From NCBI RefSeq assembly GCF_910594005.1, contig NC_057820.1, positions 5,461,001 through 5,525,000 of the forward strand: a DNA stretch of 64,000 nt, given 5' to 3'. Positions 11,105 to 21,882 of this stretch are shown here, piece by piece. Each line of letters opens with the position of its first letter. Within the stretch, counting starts at the first letter, position 1. Source of the stretch: Cervus elaphus. Taxonomy: Eukaryota > Chordata > Mammalia > Artiodactyla > Cervidae. Below the pieces are notes generated by a model that was given only the letters and a program-made list of their open reading frames with translations, searched no databases and was not told the DNA's origin. Made by a program: the position numbers and the translations under genes.

Positions 11105-11285
11105 AACTGGCCGGTGACCTTGGGCATGTCATTTATCCCCTCTGGTTCTTTGCTTTCTCACTTATTACATGTGATAACCTTGTCTTCATGACCTCCCTGG
11201 TTGGTAAAGGGTCATAGAAGACAGCGTATCTAAAATTACTTTGTGAGTGAGAAGTGCTCTGTGAAATGCAGAGTACTCTCTTTAT
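11105..11285 (+). mobile_element. MIR SINE
   Basis: GGTGACCTTGGGCATGTCAT is the MIR core. The rest decays through TCTGGTTCTTTGC and GAAGTGCTCTGTGAAATGC. Confidence 0.72.
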
Positions 11286-11409
11286 AGGTGTTTGGTATAG
11301 TCTAAAGCAGCATTATTCAGTAGGTGCTGGTGAGCGAAACTGAGGTGTTTATTTCTCTCTTAGGTGTGACCTGTCCGGAGGAAATGTGACAGTGACTTTC
11401 TCTCACTTG

Positions 11410-11600
11410 CACTATGCATTCCAATAGCAGAATAAATGTCACTCATATTTACTGAATGTTCACTATGTGTTGGGATCTCGTCTAAACCACTTTCTGTGTC
11501 CTAACTCACTTAACCCTCACAACTATCTCATATGTTAAATGATGTGAATATTCTTATCTTACAAATGGGTAAACTGAGGTACATCGAAGCCTCAGAAGTG
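11410..11600 (-). mobile_element. MIR SINE
   Basis: Antisense MIR: TTACTGAATGTTCACTATGT, then CACTTAACCCTCACAACTAT and ACAAATGGGTAAACTGAGGT. Confidence 0.85.
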
Positions 11601-11935
11601 TCTCATCAGCACCCCCTTCTACACTCTAGATCCCACTGGCAGAATCTGAATATCAATTTTTACTTCTTGACTGCCTTGCTAGATTATAAAGAAGATTAAT
11701 GAGGAAATGTTGGCATAACATTTAGTGTTCATTGGAAGAAATCTTCTGGTGAAAGCTATTATTGTGGTGCATTTTCCTAATAATGAAATATGAAATATTG
11801 TAGTAGTTTTATGCTCTTCTTTTCTCAAATTAATCTTTCTAATCCTAGCTCACCATCAACTAAGTTTTCAAAGACTTCAGAAGAGTGACTCTTTCTTAAG
11901 GGTTTTCTCTGTGATTTTACACAAACACACATGTA

Positions 11936-12030
11936 TATATGTATGTATGTAAATATATATATGTGTGTATGTAGGTATCCATGTAAATATATATGTATGT
12001 ATGTATATACATATATATACCTATATATAG
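11936..12030 (+). repeat. Compound TATG/TA-rich low-complexity tract
   Basis: Alternating TATG, TGTA and TATA units without a long perfect array. The Bov-tA that follows starts directly at its right edge. Confidence 0.85.
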
Positions 12031-12246
12031 GGGCTTCCCTGATCACTCACTGGTAAAGAATCTGCCTGCCAATGCAGGAGACACAGGTTTAATCCCTAGA
12101 TAAAGAAGATCCCCTGGAGAAGGAAATGGCAACCTAACTTCAATATTCTTGCCTGGGAAATCTCCTGGACAGAGGAACCTTGCTGGCTATAGTCTATGGG
12201 GTTGCATAAAACATTGGACATGACTTGGCAACAAAACAACAACAAG
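12031..12246 (+). mobile_element. Bov-tA SINE inside AT-rich tract
   Basis: Starts GGGCTTCCCTGATCACTCAC and ends ACATGACTTGGCAACAAAAC with an (AAC)n-type tail. TA-rich sequence lies on both sides, so the SINE probably split one low-complexity tract. Confidence 0.92.

Positions 12247-12276
<30 letters not shown>
12247..12276 (+). repeat. (AT)n microsatellite
   Basis: About 14-15 AT units immediately 3' of the SINE tail. Confidence 0.95.
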
Positions 12277-12280
<4 letters not shown>

Positions 12281-13689
12281 CACAGTATATTCATTGTATA
12301 TAGTTATATACAATTCACTGGTTCCAGTGTCAACTATGTATTGTTTTTCCCTTGAGGGTCAGCACTCTTGAGTTTAAACCCTGCAAGAGTTTAAACCCTG
12401 GGTCCAAAAAGGGTGGTGGCCCCTCTGGTGAGCTGATGATCAGGTTTAGATTACGGGGAACAAAGCAAGGAAGCCTATGTTAAGACTTCAGCTGCAGCTG
12501 CAGAATCAATGCCGATGCTTCTTAGAGTATAAAAAGGAGCCCTTCCTGTGATCAGAGAAAAGGGAATGGAGAGAGGAAATGAGTGTGATCTGGAAAACTT
12601 TCCCCTGACATCCTGTCACTCACCCAAATGGCTGGTGATAATTGGCATTGGAGACGTTTGTAAGATCAGATGGGGTCCCACATCCGTAAGAAGCTACATC
12701 TGACAATGGAGTGTCAGTCATGGGGACTCTATGCTTCGCTAATGCCAATGTGCTAAACCTCAATTGTCAGGAAATATGGTGAGAAACTATAAAAGTTGGG
12801 ACAGAAGACTTTATCCAAGGGGTAGAGTTTAAGACTGGGTGTGATAATCCCAAATTTCCCCATGAGCAAAATAAAGATAGAGGCATATTGGGGCAGGATT
12901 GGGGACCTAGAAGAAAAATAATTGGAAAGATTTCTATAAGCCCACGAATGAGTTCTGACAATTTTATTAACTAAAAAATTATAATATTTTTGTGTTCATT
13001 AGCCAATCTTCCAAATTTAAGAAAAGTTCCTTTACAGATCAAATATACATGTATATAGATAGCTTCGCTCTTTGTACCTGCTCTTCATAACTGCATTTTT
13101 ATAGCACTCTTCCCCAATGGAGAGTAAAATCTTTTATAGCAGGCCTAGATATACGTTGGTACACGTGTTTGCATTGTAATATAAATGAAATGGTTACTCT
13201 GTTGAACTTAACTTATATGTCTAAGGGAGAGAAGTGTGTAGTTAGGGATGGATTAGCTCTATTTAAAATGCGATGTAATTTTATAAAAATAACAGATTGT
13301 ATCCAATTATCATTGCAGAAAATATGGTCTGATAAATGCCCTTTCTCTACAGGACTTTTTTCAAGTTTAATTAGTGTATAAAAGAGGCTTGTAATATAGC
13401 ATTGAAAAGTTTAGTCAACACTACTATTTGAATATGTGAGTAAAATTAATACAGTGGAATAATTTAAAGGTTGTTTTACCCAGTGGTAAAAATCCCTATC
13501 AATCTATTAAAAGCCATGAACTGAGCAAGTGTCATAAATAAGGGGCTCTGCTTGGTTTGGATGGATCAACCTTGGGACACAGTAATGGGTCTGTGTGTGA
13601 CTCCTGCTAAGGGCTCAGTAGATGTTTGAAACATGAAAGAAGAAATGAACTGAGATTAAATGACACCAGTGACTCTTTGGAGTACTGCA
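12277..13689. other. Single-copy stretch, about 1.4 kb
   Basis: No gene or assignable repeat. A short direct repeat, GAGTTTAAACCCTG, occurs at about 12370-12384 and 12388-12401. The AT-rich block 13150-13400 has TTTAATTAGTG and TGCATTGTAATAT motifs and little sign of transposon origin; it could hold conserved non-coding sequence. Confidence 0.4.
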
Positions 13690-13860
13690 CATTCCATGGA
13701 GCAGTCCACTTAATCCTTACAGCAAACCGGTGCTGTAATCGTTATTCTTGTGTTGAGGTTGGTTAGAATGACAGATTGAGAAACTTACTTGAGGCCAGAC
13801 CTCTGGAGTGGGGGTAGTAAAGCTGGGATTTGAACCTGGGTTCATCTGTTTTGGGAGCTC
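13690..13860 (-). mobile_element. MIR SINE
   Basis: Antisense MIR: CACTTAATCCTTACAGCAAA, a degraded middle, then AGCTGGGATTTGAACCTGGG. Confidence 0.72.
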
Positions 13861-14065
13861 ATGGATTCCTTAGACCTTCTGTGAAGCGCCTGGAAACCTT
13901 TCTCACTTGACTGTAAATTTTTCCAGAGCAGCCATTAATAGCATTCATCACCTCAGTGAGATCTATCATGAGGTCCCATATATTCTTTCCAAATTTAAAA
14001 GGCTCATACAGAGTTGGAAAACTAAGATGTAGTCATAACAGAAAAATTTAACAGAGGTAGTAAAA

Positions 14066-14350
14066 TTCACCCTGAGTATTCATTGGAAGGACTGATGCTG
14101 AAGCTGAAACTCCAATACTTTGGCCACCTGATGCGAACAGCAGAATCACTGGAAAAGACCCTGATGCTGGGAAAAACTGAGGGCAAGAGGAGAAGGGGGC
14201 GGCAGAGGATGAGATGGTTGGATGGCATCACTGATTCAATGGACATGAGTTTGAGTAAAGTCTGGGAGCTGGTGAAGGACAGGGAAGCCTGGCATGCTGC
14301 AGTCCATGGGGTCACAAAGAGTCAGACAGGACTGAGCAACTGAACAACCA
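14066..14350 (+). mobile_element. BovB LINE 3'-end fragment
   Basis: Sense BovB tail with an uninterrupted frame at 14083-14343 (86 codons) that reads the ORF2 C-terminus, including EGLMLKLKLQYFGHLM and RMRWLDGITDSMDMSLSKV. It ends CTGAGCAACTGAACAACC. Reverse transcriptase and endonuclease regions are missing. Confidence 0.93.
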
Positions 14351-14446
14351 CAATGAAGTTCAACATAGAAAATGTGTGATTAATTTCCTGGAACTGTCAT
14401 AGGGCAGAAGTGGTGGAAACCCCTGTGGGTGGTATGACTTGGGAAG

Positions 14447-14655
14447 GGGGCTTCCCAGGCAGCTCAGTAGTAAAGAATCTGCCTGCCAATGCAGGATACA
14501 TGGGTTTGATCCCTGGGTCAGGAAGATCCCCTGGAGAAGGAAATGGCAACCCTCTCCAGTATTCTTGCCTGGGAGATCCTATGGACAGAGGAGTCTGGTG
14601 AGCTACAGTCCATGGGGTCGCAAAAAGTTGGACGTGATTTGGTGTCTAAACAGCA
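14447..14655 (+). mobile_element. Bov-tA SINE
   Basis: GGGCTTCCCAGGCAGCTCAG start; the tail AAAAGTTGGACGTGATTTGG is more diverged than the body. Confidence 0.93.
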
Positions 14656-14734
14656 GCTTTTCAGAAGAGGCGTTTGAGATGAGCCTTGAAAGGTAGTGCT
14701 GTGCATGCATCAGGGAACTGGGTTCCAGCCTGGT

Positions 14735-15180
14735 GTGCTGCCACGAGACTCTCCTCCCTCCCCTCTCCCCTGGGGACATTTGACAGCAAGGAAGAATTAA
14801 TTACCGCACATTTCCCTCTGCTTAGAGCCGATTACCTGCAAGGCTGCTCCATGAACATTAGGCTGAGAATAGCAGGGAAAACGCCATTTGGAAATGTTCT
14901 GCTTGGAGCGGGTGTCCAGCTGCTCATTTAGATCATGAACTGTTTGTCAATACTGACAATTAGTGGGCTAAAGATTGCATTGACCACATGACAAGAATCG
15001 ATATGTGCAATACTTGTTAGTTATTTACCGCCGAGTGTATTAAAGCCTCTAGATTTCTTATAAATCCTTCAAAGCCACCCTGCTATGATCCTCTCAGCAA
15101 CACGCATTGACACATCAATAAATCCTTTTGACAAGGGTGATCTGTGAAAATCAATACCAGTTTATCAGCGATTCCCATGT
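14735..15180. other. Single-copy island, possible conserved non-coding element
   Basis: Free of recognisable repeats and of mixed base composition. It contains GAAGAATTAATTACCG, GAATCGATATGTGC and GTTATTTACCGCC stretches that resemble homeodomain- or forkhead-type binding motifs. No splice-flanked open frame was recognised. The call rests on appearance only. Confidence 0.35.
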
Positions 15181-15183
15181 AGT

Positions 15184-15203
15184 TCTTTTTTTTTTTTTTT
15201 TTG
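15184..15203 (+). repeat. Poly-T run
   Basis: An uninterrupted run of about 18 T between GTAGTTC and GACAGGCC, without an obvious element attached. Confidence 0.9.
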
Positions 15204-15682
15204 ACAGGCCAATAGAGATTTAAGATCATTTCCCAAAGCTGAGAACCTACACGGTTCAGGTACAAGGCTTGTTGTCACTGTGCCTTCAAGGCACTGACCT
15301 AGATCACTGCTCTTTGCTCAAAGAGTCTTTGTAAATCCCACAGGAGAGAGACAGAGACCCACTCCCTGATAATGGTGATGACTACAGTCTCCTTCAGAAG
15401 TGGGGAGTTGAAGGTCTTAGCGCATCGTTGTCTGCGGCTGTGCCTAACCCGTCTTCACCTCCTCTCTTTCTCAGAGAATGCTAGAGACCTTTCCAGCAGC
15501 TACTCACCCTGATTCTTCGTCAGCCTTCAGCCCTGGTGCTCAATAATGTCTGCTTGTTGAATAGATTTGCTTTACATTTTTTATTATATGAGCTGAGTTA
15601 AACCTTCATGCTAAACAAAAATGCAGTTCAAGTTTATATACACAAATAGTGCATTAGTTAGCATAAGACAAGCTGCTGTAAC
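15204..15682. other. Single-copy stretch
   Basis: The part 15440-15570 ends GGTGCTCAATAATGTCTG and TTGTTGAATAGA, weakly like an L2 terminus. Otherwise nothing recognised. Confidence 0.4.
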
Positions 15683-15901
15683 AAAGTGAAAGAGAAGTGA
15701 AAGTCGCTTAGTCATGTCTGAGCCTTTTTGACATCGTGGTCTGTAACCTGCCAAGCTCCTCTGTCCGTAGAATTCTCCAGGCAAGGATACTGGAGTGGCT
15801 TAACAGTCCTTCTCCAGGTGATTTTCCTGACCCAGGCATCGAACCCAGGTCTCCCGCATTGCAGGCTGATTCTTTACCCATCTGAGCCACCAGGAAACCC
15901 C
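15683..15901 (-). mobile_element. Bov-tA SINE
   Basis: Antisense copy from AAGTGAAAGTCGCTTAGTCA to GAGCCACCAGGAAACCCC. The AAGTGAAAGTCGCT tail variant is characteristic of one Bov-tA subgroup. Confidence 0.93.
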
Positions 15902-16599
15902 AAGCAACCTCAAAATCTGTATTACATCTGGTTCAGTGTAACTGCATTCTGAACATCAGGATTCAGAGACCCCAGCTCCTTCCACCTGTGTCTCTGCTGT
16001 CCTCTAGTATCTGAGGGATTTCAGCCTGAACAAGCAGAAACATAAGAGAGAAAAAGAAACCCATCCATTAAAAAAAAATCTGGACCTCGAAAAGACACGT
16101 TTCATGGGCTTATGTTCCATGGAGAAGAACTTGAAACGGGGTGACATGATGCAAAAAGGGATTTGTCAGTTTAGTCTTAGGTGGACAGTCACATCCGAGG
16201 GGCAGTCCCATACTGCAGAAGGAGCACGGATTTTCTGGGAAGAGCTGGCAGAGATGTCAACTAGGACTGGCTACATCTGTGGCTTCAAGGGCCTGCGCTA
16301 CAGACATGGAAAATACACCATTCAAATGCTTCACCAAGTATGCTAGCAACTGGGGGAGAGAGTCTGTCTTCCTGAAACTGGCAGATTGTGTGCAAATATT
16401 CTTCACCTTCTCTCTAATCTCCATGGTCAAAGCCTCCAAACAGTGATAACCTTTATTTTTCTGGAGTTCCATGGACCTTGGCTTCTGGCATAGAAGTTGC
16501 TACATCAAAACTGAATCTTAAGTCTCTTCTTTGAAAGTTCTGTTGGCAGCAGCGTTAAAGGATACTGAAAGATGAAGTGTTCATAATCATCTCATGTTC
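15902..16599. other. Single-copy stretch
   Basis: No exon or assignable repeat. Overlapping open frames at 16104-16346 (plus) and 16257-16472 (minus) show no known protein family. Confidence 0.4.
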
Positions 16600-16830
16600 T
16601 GCCTCTGAAATATAATCTCGAAAGAGGCATCTGCACTGAAGTTTAGACTCCCAGGTTCCATTGATCACTCGTAAAATCTGCCCCCAATCAGGACTGTCTT
16701 GCCTTCTTTCTGCCTCTTATAAACATCTTTGCTGGACCGCCGTGTCTCTGTGTTGCTGAAACTAATAAAATTCTATCTATGACTCTTTGGGGGAGCTCTA
16801 GCCAGAGTCATGTTTGAGATCCAAAGACAA
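16600..16830. repeat. Possible degenerate LTR-like segment
   Basis: A TATA-like CTCTTATAAACATC at about 16715-16730 is followed some 35-50 bases later by AATAAAATTCTATC, the spacing seen between promoter and polyadenylation signal in compact LTRs. No TG...CA ends or target-site duplication were found, so this is a weak call. Confidence 0.2.
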
Positions 16831-16930
16831 AGAGAAGTTTCTGCTGGTATTTTGTTGTAATTAAAGATACGGGAGTTTTCTAGAGGAGCGTTTAGTCTAA
16901 AGAAAGAAATGTCCACTAGCTTGGGGATCT

Positions 16931-17040
16931 TGAGGGTTTTTTTCCCTTCTCTTTTCTGTTCTTCTTTCCTTTTACTTCTCTTCCTCTTCTTCCTCTTCCT
17001 GAACCTTCTGCTCTTTCTTCCTCTTCATTTTTCTTTTTAA
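16931..17040 (+). repeat. Polypyrimidine tract
   Basis: About 110 bases almost entirely C and T, made of TTCC, CTTCTT and CCTCTT units with few purine interruptions. Confidence 0.88.
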
Positions 17041-17479
17041 ATGACTATACCAACTACATTGGATATTTAAAGTTATCTGTTTTCTCATTTTTTTTTTAAG
17101 CATAGAAACTCATTTGACATATGGAATTGGGAGAAGAAAGATGCTTTGGAGAAAGCCTACCTTCCCTTTGTATAGGTTCACTGAAATATCTAAATTCTGG
17201 AGGAAAGTTCCCCATTGATAAGGCCTATACTTTCTGAGTAGTCTTTAGTTTTCTGCTGTATATTCGATTTTGTATATTCAATTTCTTTTGTGCTAGGGTG
17301 ACAGATAAGTGAACATTTGGAAAGACATGGGTAAAACAAGACTGGATGTGGGAGAAGAGAAAGCTGATCTTTGTGTCTTATATTTTTAGCTGTCCGCATT
17401 TCTCTAAATACAATATTTAAAGAATACAGCAGTGGAGGTTGGGGGTGTTCTGTTCCTCTCTAGCTCGGTCCGCCATGAG

Positions 17480-17610
17480 AATCAGGATGAAAGATTGGGT
17501 GGTTTTCTACAGTGTAGCAAATGAAATAGCTCATTAGCTGTAAGCAGCCAATAATCTGTCGTGATTCACCAATAGCTACTATTCCTCAGGGAAATTTATG
17601 CTAGGCAAGG
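17480..17610. other. Single-copy island, possible conserved non-coding element
   Basis: Repeat-free sequence with GCTCATTAGCTGTAAG, GCCAATAATCTG and TTCACCAATAGC (two CCAAT-type motifs and TAAT cores). No coding potential seen. Judged by eye only. Confidence 0.3.
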
Positions 17611-18139
17611 CAGGAATAGTGAGAGAGCAAGAAGAAAGAGGAAGAAGAAAGCAAGGAAAGTATGAGTGAACGCTTGCTGAAGGCTGTTTCTGATGCACTG
17701 AGAGTTTTTTTTTTGCTGTATTTCATCTTCGTGTAGAGACTATTTTTAGCATCCAGCATTATTCCTGGTTAGAAGGATGACTTTGAGTATTATCCGTGAT
17801 TAATTAAGGCCATATGGCTCTTGAAATATTCTACTTGTGGATATAATAATGAATAAGACCGTAACTATTTACATTCTCTCAAGACATGATCATAATACAT
17901 TTTAACCCTATGAAGTACACAGGCAGGAATTCACTCCTGGTCTGCAGATGGAGTGATGAAATGACACACATTTCTTAGGTTTACAATGCAGCAGTGAAAG
18001 CTTAAAACAGGACCACAGCCCCATATAAGAGGGACTTGTCGATGCCATCCCAGGATGGGACAGATTCAGGCCAAAAACTGGTTTTTTGAAGTGCCAATCC
18101 TTGTCTTGTTGAACTGAGGAAATTTGAAATATTAATATG
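17611..18139. other. Single-copy stretch
   Basis: GA-rich patch at about 17618-17658, then sequence without recognised elements. Confidence 0.4.
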
Positions 18140-18250
18140 CTGGTGATGGTTAACTTGTATGAAGCATTTTGTTAAATGCTTTTCATATATTGACTCGTTT
18201 GTTCTTCAAAGCAGTACTATGGTATAGCTTTGTTATTAGCACTCTTTTTT
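18140..18250 (-). mobile_element. MIR SINE, strongly decayed
   Basis: GTTAAATGCTTTTCATATAT, GACTCGTTTGTTCTTCAAAG and TATTAGCACTC follow antisense MIR order, at low similarity. Confidence 0.45.
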
Positions 18251-18409
18251 ATCTTTTTAAAATTGTGATATGGTTATTATTATGGTATTTTATTTTTTGA
18301 AATATGATAACACATTTACAGGAGACTTGGAAAATACAGAACAAAGTTACATATAGTTCCACTATGTATTACAATTATTTTTTAAGTAGATATATTAAGC
18401 TTTTTAGTT

Positions 18410-18740
18410 GGAGTTTCAATATCAAACTCTCAAAAATTAATAGAATGAATAGACATAAAAGTAGAAGGATATAGTAAACCTGAAAAACACTATGAACCAA
18501 TTCAATATAATTAAAATTTATCCAATTTTCATACAACAGCAGGATACAAATTCTATCCAAGTTCCCATAGATTGTAAACTAGGAGACATTGGAACATATC
18601 CAGGGACATACAACATGGCACAAAAATTTCATGGTCATAAGGTATTGAAATCATACAGTCTGTTCTCTTATCACTGTGGAATTATGTTAGAAATCAATAT
18701 CAAGAGATATTTGAAAATAACCCACATATTTTCAAGATTA
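18410..18740 (+). mobile_element. L1 LINE ORF2 fragment, old
   Basis: Sense sequence from the L1 ORF2 region between endonuclease and reverse transcriptase: ACAACAGCAGGATACAAATT, GTTCTCTTATCACTGTGGAA and TTAGAAATCAATATCAAGAG. Stops and indels break the frame. Confidence 0.72.
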
Positions 18741-18749
18741 GCACTCTTA

Positions 18750-18860
18750 TAGATGAGGAATGGGGACCAGGAGAGTGAAGCTGCTTATCTTTAGTGACTC
18801 AAGTCATAGAGGAGGAAGCTGGGAGTATAATCCAGGCAGTTTGTCTGCTGACCCCAAGTT
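18750..18860 (-). mobile_element. MIR SINE
   Basis: GATGAGGAATGGGGACCAGG, GTGACTCAAGTCATAGAGGA and GTATAATCCAGGCAGTTTGT follow antisense MIR order. Confidence 0.62.
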
Positions 18861-19179
18861 AGGAACCTCCATGCAGAGCTTCCTCTCAACACCAAAGAGC
18901 TGCAAGTTCCAACGATTGTGCAAGATTCTCGAAGGCTTTCCGTATCCTTGAGGATCCAGAGTTCAGACACAAGACTTAGCTGTCTTTCTGAGTCCTGATA
19001 AACTGCTATAGAAAGAGTTTTCATATAAATTGGGGGAAAAAAATCCCCCATAAAGTGGTTCCTCTGCCACAGTCCCTTCCCTTAAAGCAGGGGGAGCTGC
19101 ACAGACCACTTGTGTCCTGAGACCCCTCTTGGTGCACCGAACTCACACCAGCCTGGTGACCATGTATGCACACCTTCTT
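18861..19179. other. Single-copy stretch
   Basis: No gene or repeat recognised. Confidence 0.4.
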
Positions 19180-19330
19180 CTGTTGGGCACTGAGTGTGTG
19201 TTGTGAGCTATGGAAGACACAAAGATGGAGAAGCTCTGCTCTTGGTCCTCGAGGAGATCACAGTCTCCAGGGGAGACAAGGATGTGGAATCAGATGGTCA
19301 CTATATACAGTAAGTGCTACCAAGGATGTA
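19180..19330 (-). mobile_element. L2 LINE 3' end
   Basis: GTTGGGCACTGAGTGTGTG, GGAAGACACAAAGATGGA, GGAGATCACAGTCTCCAGGG and GGAGACAAGGATGTGG follow antisense L2 3' order. Confidence 0.55.
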
Positions 19331-19424
19331 GGAGCAATGATCTCCTTGAGCCAGAGATGGGCGGGACATCTTTGGGCCAAAGAAATAGGGGGAATCAAGG
19401 CAGAAGGGATTCACTTGCTGCTCA

Positions 19425-19630
19425 GGGACTAAAATCGGCCAGCTCTGGGTTCAAGTCATGGCTAGGTTGATGGGAAATATTAGGAAAGTTATTTTTCTTC
19501 ACCGTGACTCAGTTTCCTATCCTGACAAATCAAAATGGTAATCCCATGTCCCTTGTGGTGTTACATTGAGAATTATGGAGAGTTCTATAGAAAACTGATC
19601 CCATAGTATAAATTTGGGGAAGGTGATGAT
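19425..19630 (+). mobile_element. MIR SINE
   Basis: CTGGGTTCAAGTCATGGCTA, then CGTGACTCAGTTTCCTATCC and a degraded tail. Sense orientation. Confidence 0.6.
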
Positions 19631-19924
19631 AGCAATAATCATCTTGAGAGCTTCACAGAGGCTGTGACACCCAGTGACCACATCGCAGGAAATGTGAAGC
19701 AGGTTGTCGGGCAGAGAAGTGTCTGAGCGGCAGGAGGGCAGTTTCCATGCTGGAAATCAGTGTGCATGAACGAAGCCACAGAATAATTCCTCCCCATAGC
19801 ACAGCCCTAAGAATACGTCTGGCACAGTATTCCTCCTGCCTTTTCCCTCTGTAAGCTTTTTCGATTCTAGTTGATCCTACATATAGTTGAACGAATCACC
19901 ATCCACTGCCTTAATTGCTGTCAT

Positions 19925-20115
19925 ACCATTTTCCCTCTTGAGAATGGGGCAATGGTTCCCAATTGCCTCTTGAATCAGCCTGAATCAAAGTGAATGTGAA
20001 TTTACAGCCCACCTCACACCCATCCCTCATCTCATCTCTCACCATACCTAGGTTTTTGCTCCACTCCAATCAAGGAAACTAGCTGTTCCTGAGTCCCCAC
20101 ATTATTTTCCATCCC
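19925..20115 (+). mobile_element. L2 LINE, internal 3' region
   Basis: AATGGTTCCCAATTGCCTCT, then CTCATCTCATCTCTCACCAT and CTGTTCCTGAGTCCCCACAT: the L2 series just upstream of its 3' end, in sense. Confidence 0.6.
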
Positions 20116-20183
20116 TCCCTCTCCAGGAGAGGGTGGACTCCCTGAATGTGCGTTTGACAAAATTTTCAAAGTGTGTGGTGTAT

Positions 20184-20222
<39 letters not shown>
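20184..20222 (+). repeat. (TG)n microsatellite
   Basis: About 18 perfect TG units followed by CGCACATGTGTG. A plausible polymorphic marker. Confidence 0.97.
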
Positions 20223-20223
<1 letters not shown>

Positions 20224-20287
20224 ACATGTGTGATTCCATGTTGTGATTCCAGTGATACAACATTGAGAAGCTTGGATGGTGGAATTT

Positions 20288-20651
20288 TGTTATTCAGTCA
20301 CTAAGACATGTCCAACTCTTTGTGACCCCATGGACTGAGGCCAGGCTCCCCTATCCTCCACTATCTCCCAACATTTGCTCAAATTCATGTCCATTGAGTC
20401 AGTTATGCCATCCAACCATCTCATTCTCTGTCATCCCCTTCTCCTTTTGCCCTCAATCTTCCCCAGCATCAGGGTCTTTTCCAATAAGTCAGCTCTTTGT
20501 ATGAAGCAGCCAAAATATTGGAGCTTCAGCTTCAGCATCAGTCCTTTCAATGAATTTTCAGGGTTGATTTCCTTTAGGATTAACTGGTTTGATCTCCTCG
20601 CAGTCCGAGGGACTCTCAAAAGTCCAGTACTATAATTCAAAAGCATCAACG
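20288..20651 (-). mobile_element. BovB LINE 3'-end fragment
   Basis: TTGTTATTCAGTCACTAAGA start in plus view; the minus strand reads the ORF2 tail (SILKEINPE-like segment, GLMLKLKLQYFG). It ends at about AATTCAAAAGCATCAAC. Confidence 0.93.
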
Positions 20652-20726
20652 ACTTTGAGTTAGATAGGCATTTGCTGAAGTATGAATTTTGTTGGCCTAC
20701 CCCATGTTTAGAAATATTCAAATACA

Positions 20727-21097
20727 GTATTATGGACTAAATGTGTCTCCCCCTCTCCTAAATTAGTATGTTGAAGTCTTAAGGTCAATGTGATGGTACT
20801 CAGAGATGGGGCCTTGGGGAGGCAATTAGGCTTAGATGAGGTTGAAAAAGGGGCCCCTCATGATAAGATTAGTGACCTTCTAGAAGAGTCTCCAGAGATC
20901 TCCCCTCCTATCTCCATCATGTGAGGACACAGTAGGCGGCCATTGACAAGCCAGGAAAAGAGCCCTCACCTCAGCTGGACCAAGCTGGCACCCTGGCTTT
21001 GGAGTTCCAGCCTCCAGAACCAAGAGAAAATCAATTTATATGAAGCCTCCACATTGACCGTATTTTGTTATGATAGCCAAAGCTGACTAATACTTCT
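20727..21097 (+). mobile_element. MLT1-type MaLR LTR, near complete
   Basis: ATTATGGACTAAATGTGTCT, TTAGTATGTTGAAGTC, GATGGGGCCTTGGGGAGG, CACATGTGAGGACACAG-type middle (20919-20933), TTCCAGCCTCCAGAACCAAG and an AGCTGACTAATAC end: the full MLT1 order. A solitary LTR; no internal retroviral genes flank it. Confidence 0.88.
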
Positions 21098-21634
21098 AGG
21101 TTTATAGCTTCTAAACAAAAAGTAGAAAGAACAAAGAAAAACATGAACAACAAACAAAACAAAATAAAACAAAACAGAAAGACTCAGCAAAGATCTGAGT
21201 AGCGTCCCACATGGCAAGAATCATGTGGAGGCCACCCTCCTTCCATGGGAAGCTCCAGTTTCCCACAGTCCTCCACGATTTCTATTGCTTCCCACTGCTG
21301 CCCTGGCCCAGGTGTGTTTCTACATTATTCGCAAGGTTAAGGGTGGTTATTGCGCTTTATCTTCCTGCTTTAGAATCATCCTTTATTACTGGGGACACAC
21401 CTCCTTGAAGACCAATCACTGCTTTTATTGTGTAAGTGAAACAATGAAGTAGCATTTGTGTGTGCAGAATCAACCTCAGTAAATCTGAGTCAGCAGTGAG
21501 GTGCAAAGGGTAGCTTGGGGAACTTGGGTCTTCTGTACTTGTTACTTTGCATCTTGTCCACTCCTGGGCAGAGCCTTTGCAAAGGTCTGTTTATCTCTGT
21601 CTCTTTCCCTTTGTTTCACCCTCTCTTTTTCTTT
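21098..21634. other. Single-copy stretch with A-rich patch
   Basis: An ACAAA/AAAAC-rich patch at about 21128-21180 directly follows the LTR region. The rest is unrecognised. Confidence 0.45.
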
Positions 21635-21840
21635 GGGCTTCCCAGGTGGCTTAGTGGGTAAAGGATCCACCTGCAATGCAAGAGATGCAGGAGGCGTGGG
21701 TTCCATCCCTGGGTCAGAAAGATCCCCTGGAGGAAGAAATGGCAACCCATGCCAGTAGTCTTGCCTGGACAGAGACTGTCGAGCTACAGTCCATGGGGTC
21801 ACAAAGAGCCAGACACTGCTGAAGTGACTGAGCACGTGCA
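21635..21840 (+). mobile_element. Bov-tA SINE
   Basis: GGGCTTCCCAGGTGGCTTAG start. The segment between TCTTGCCTGG and ACAGAGACTGTC has lost part of the usual AGAATCCCATGG block. Confidence 0.92.
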
Positions 21841-21857
21841 TACTCTTTCTCTGCCTC

Positions 21858-21882
21858 TGTGTGTGTGTGTGTGTGTGTGTGT
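21858..21882 (+). repeat. (TG)n microsatellite
   Basis: About 12 TG units a few bases after the SINE tail. Confidence 0.95.

Noticed and set aside
12360..12401. Short direct repeat GAGTTTAAACCCTG
   Set aside because: Only two 14-base copies with a 3-4-base spacer; best explained by slippage.
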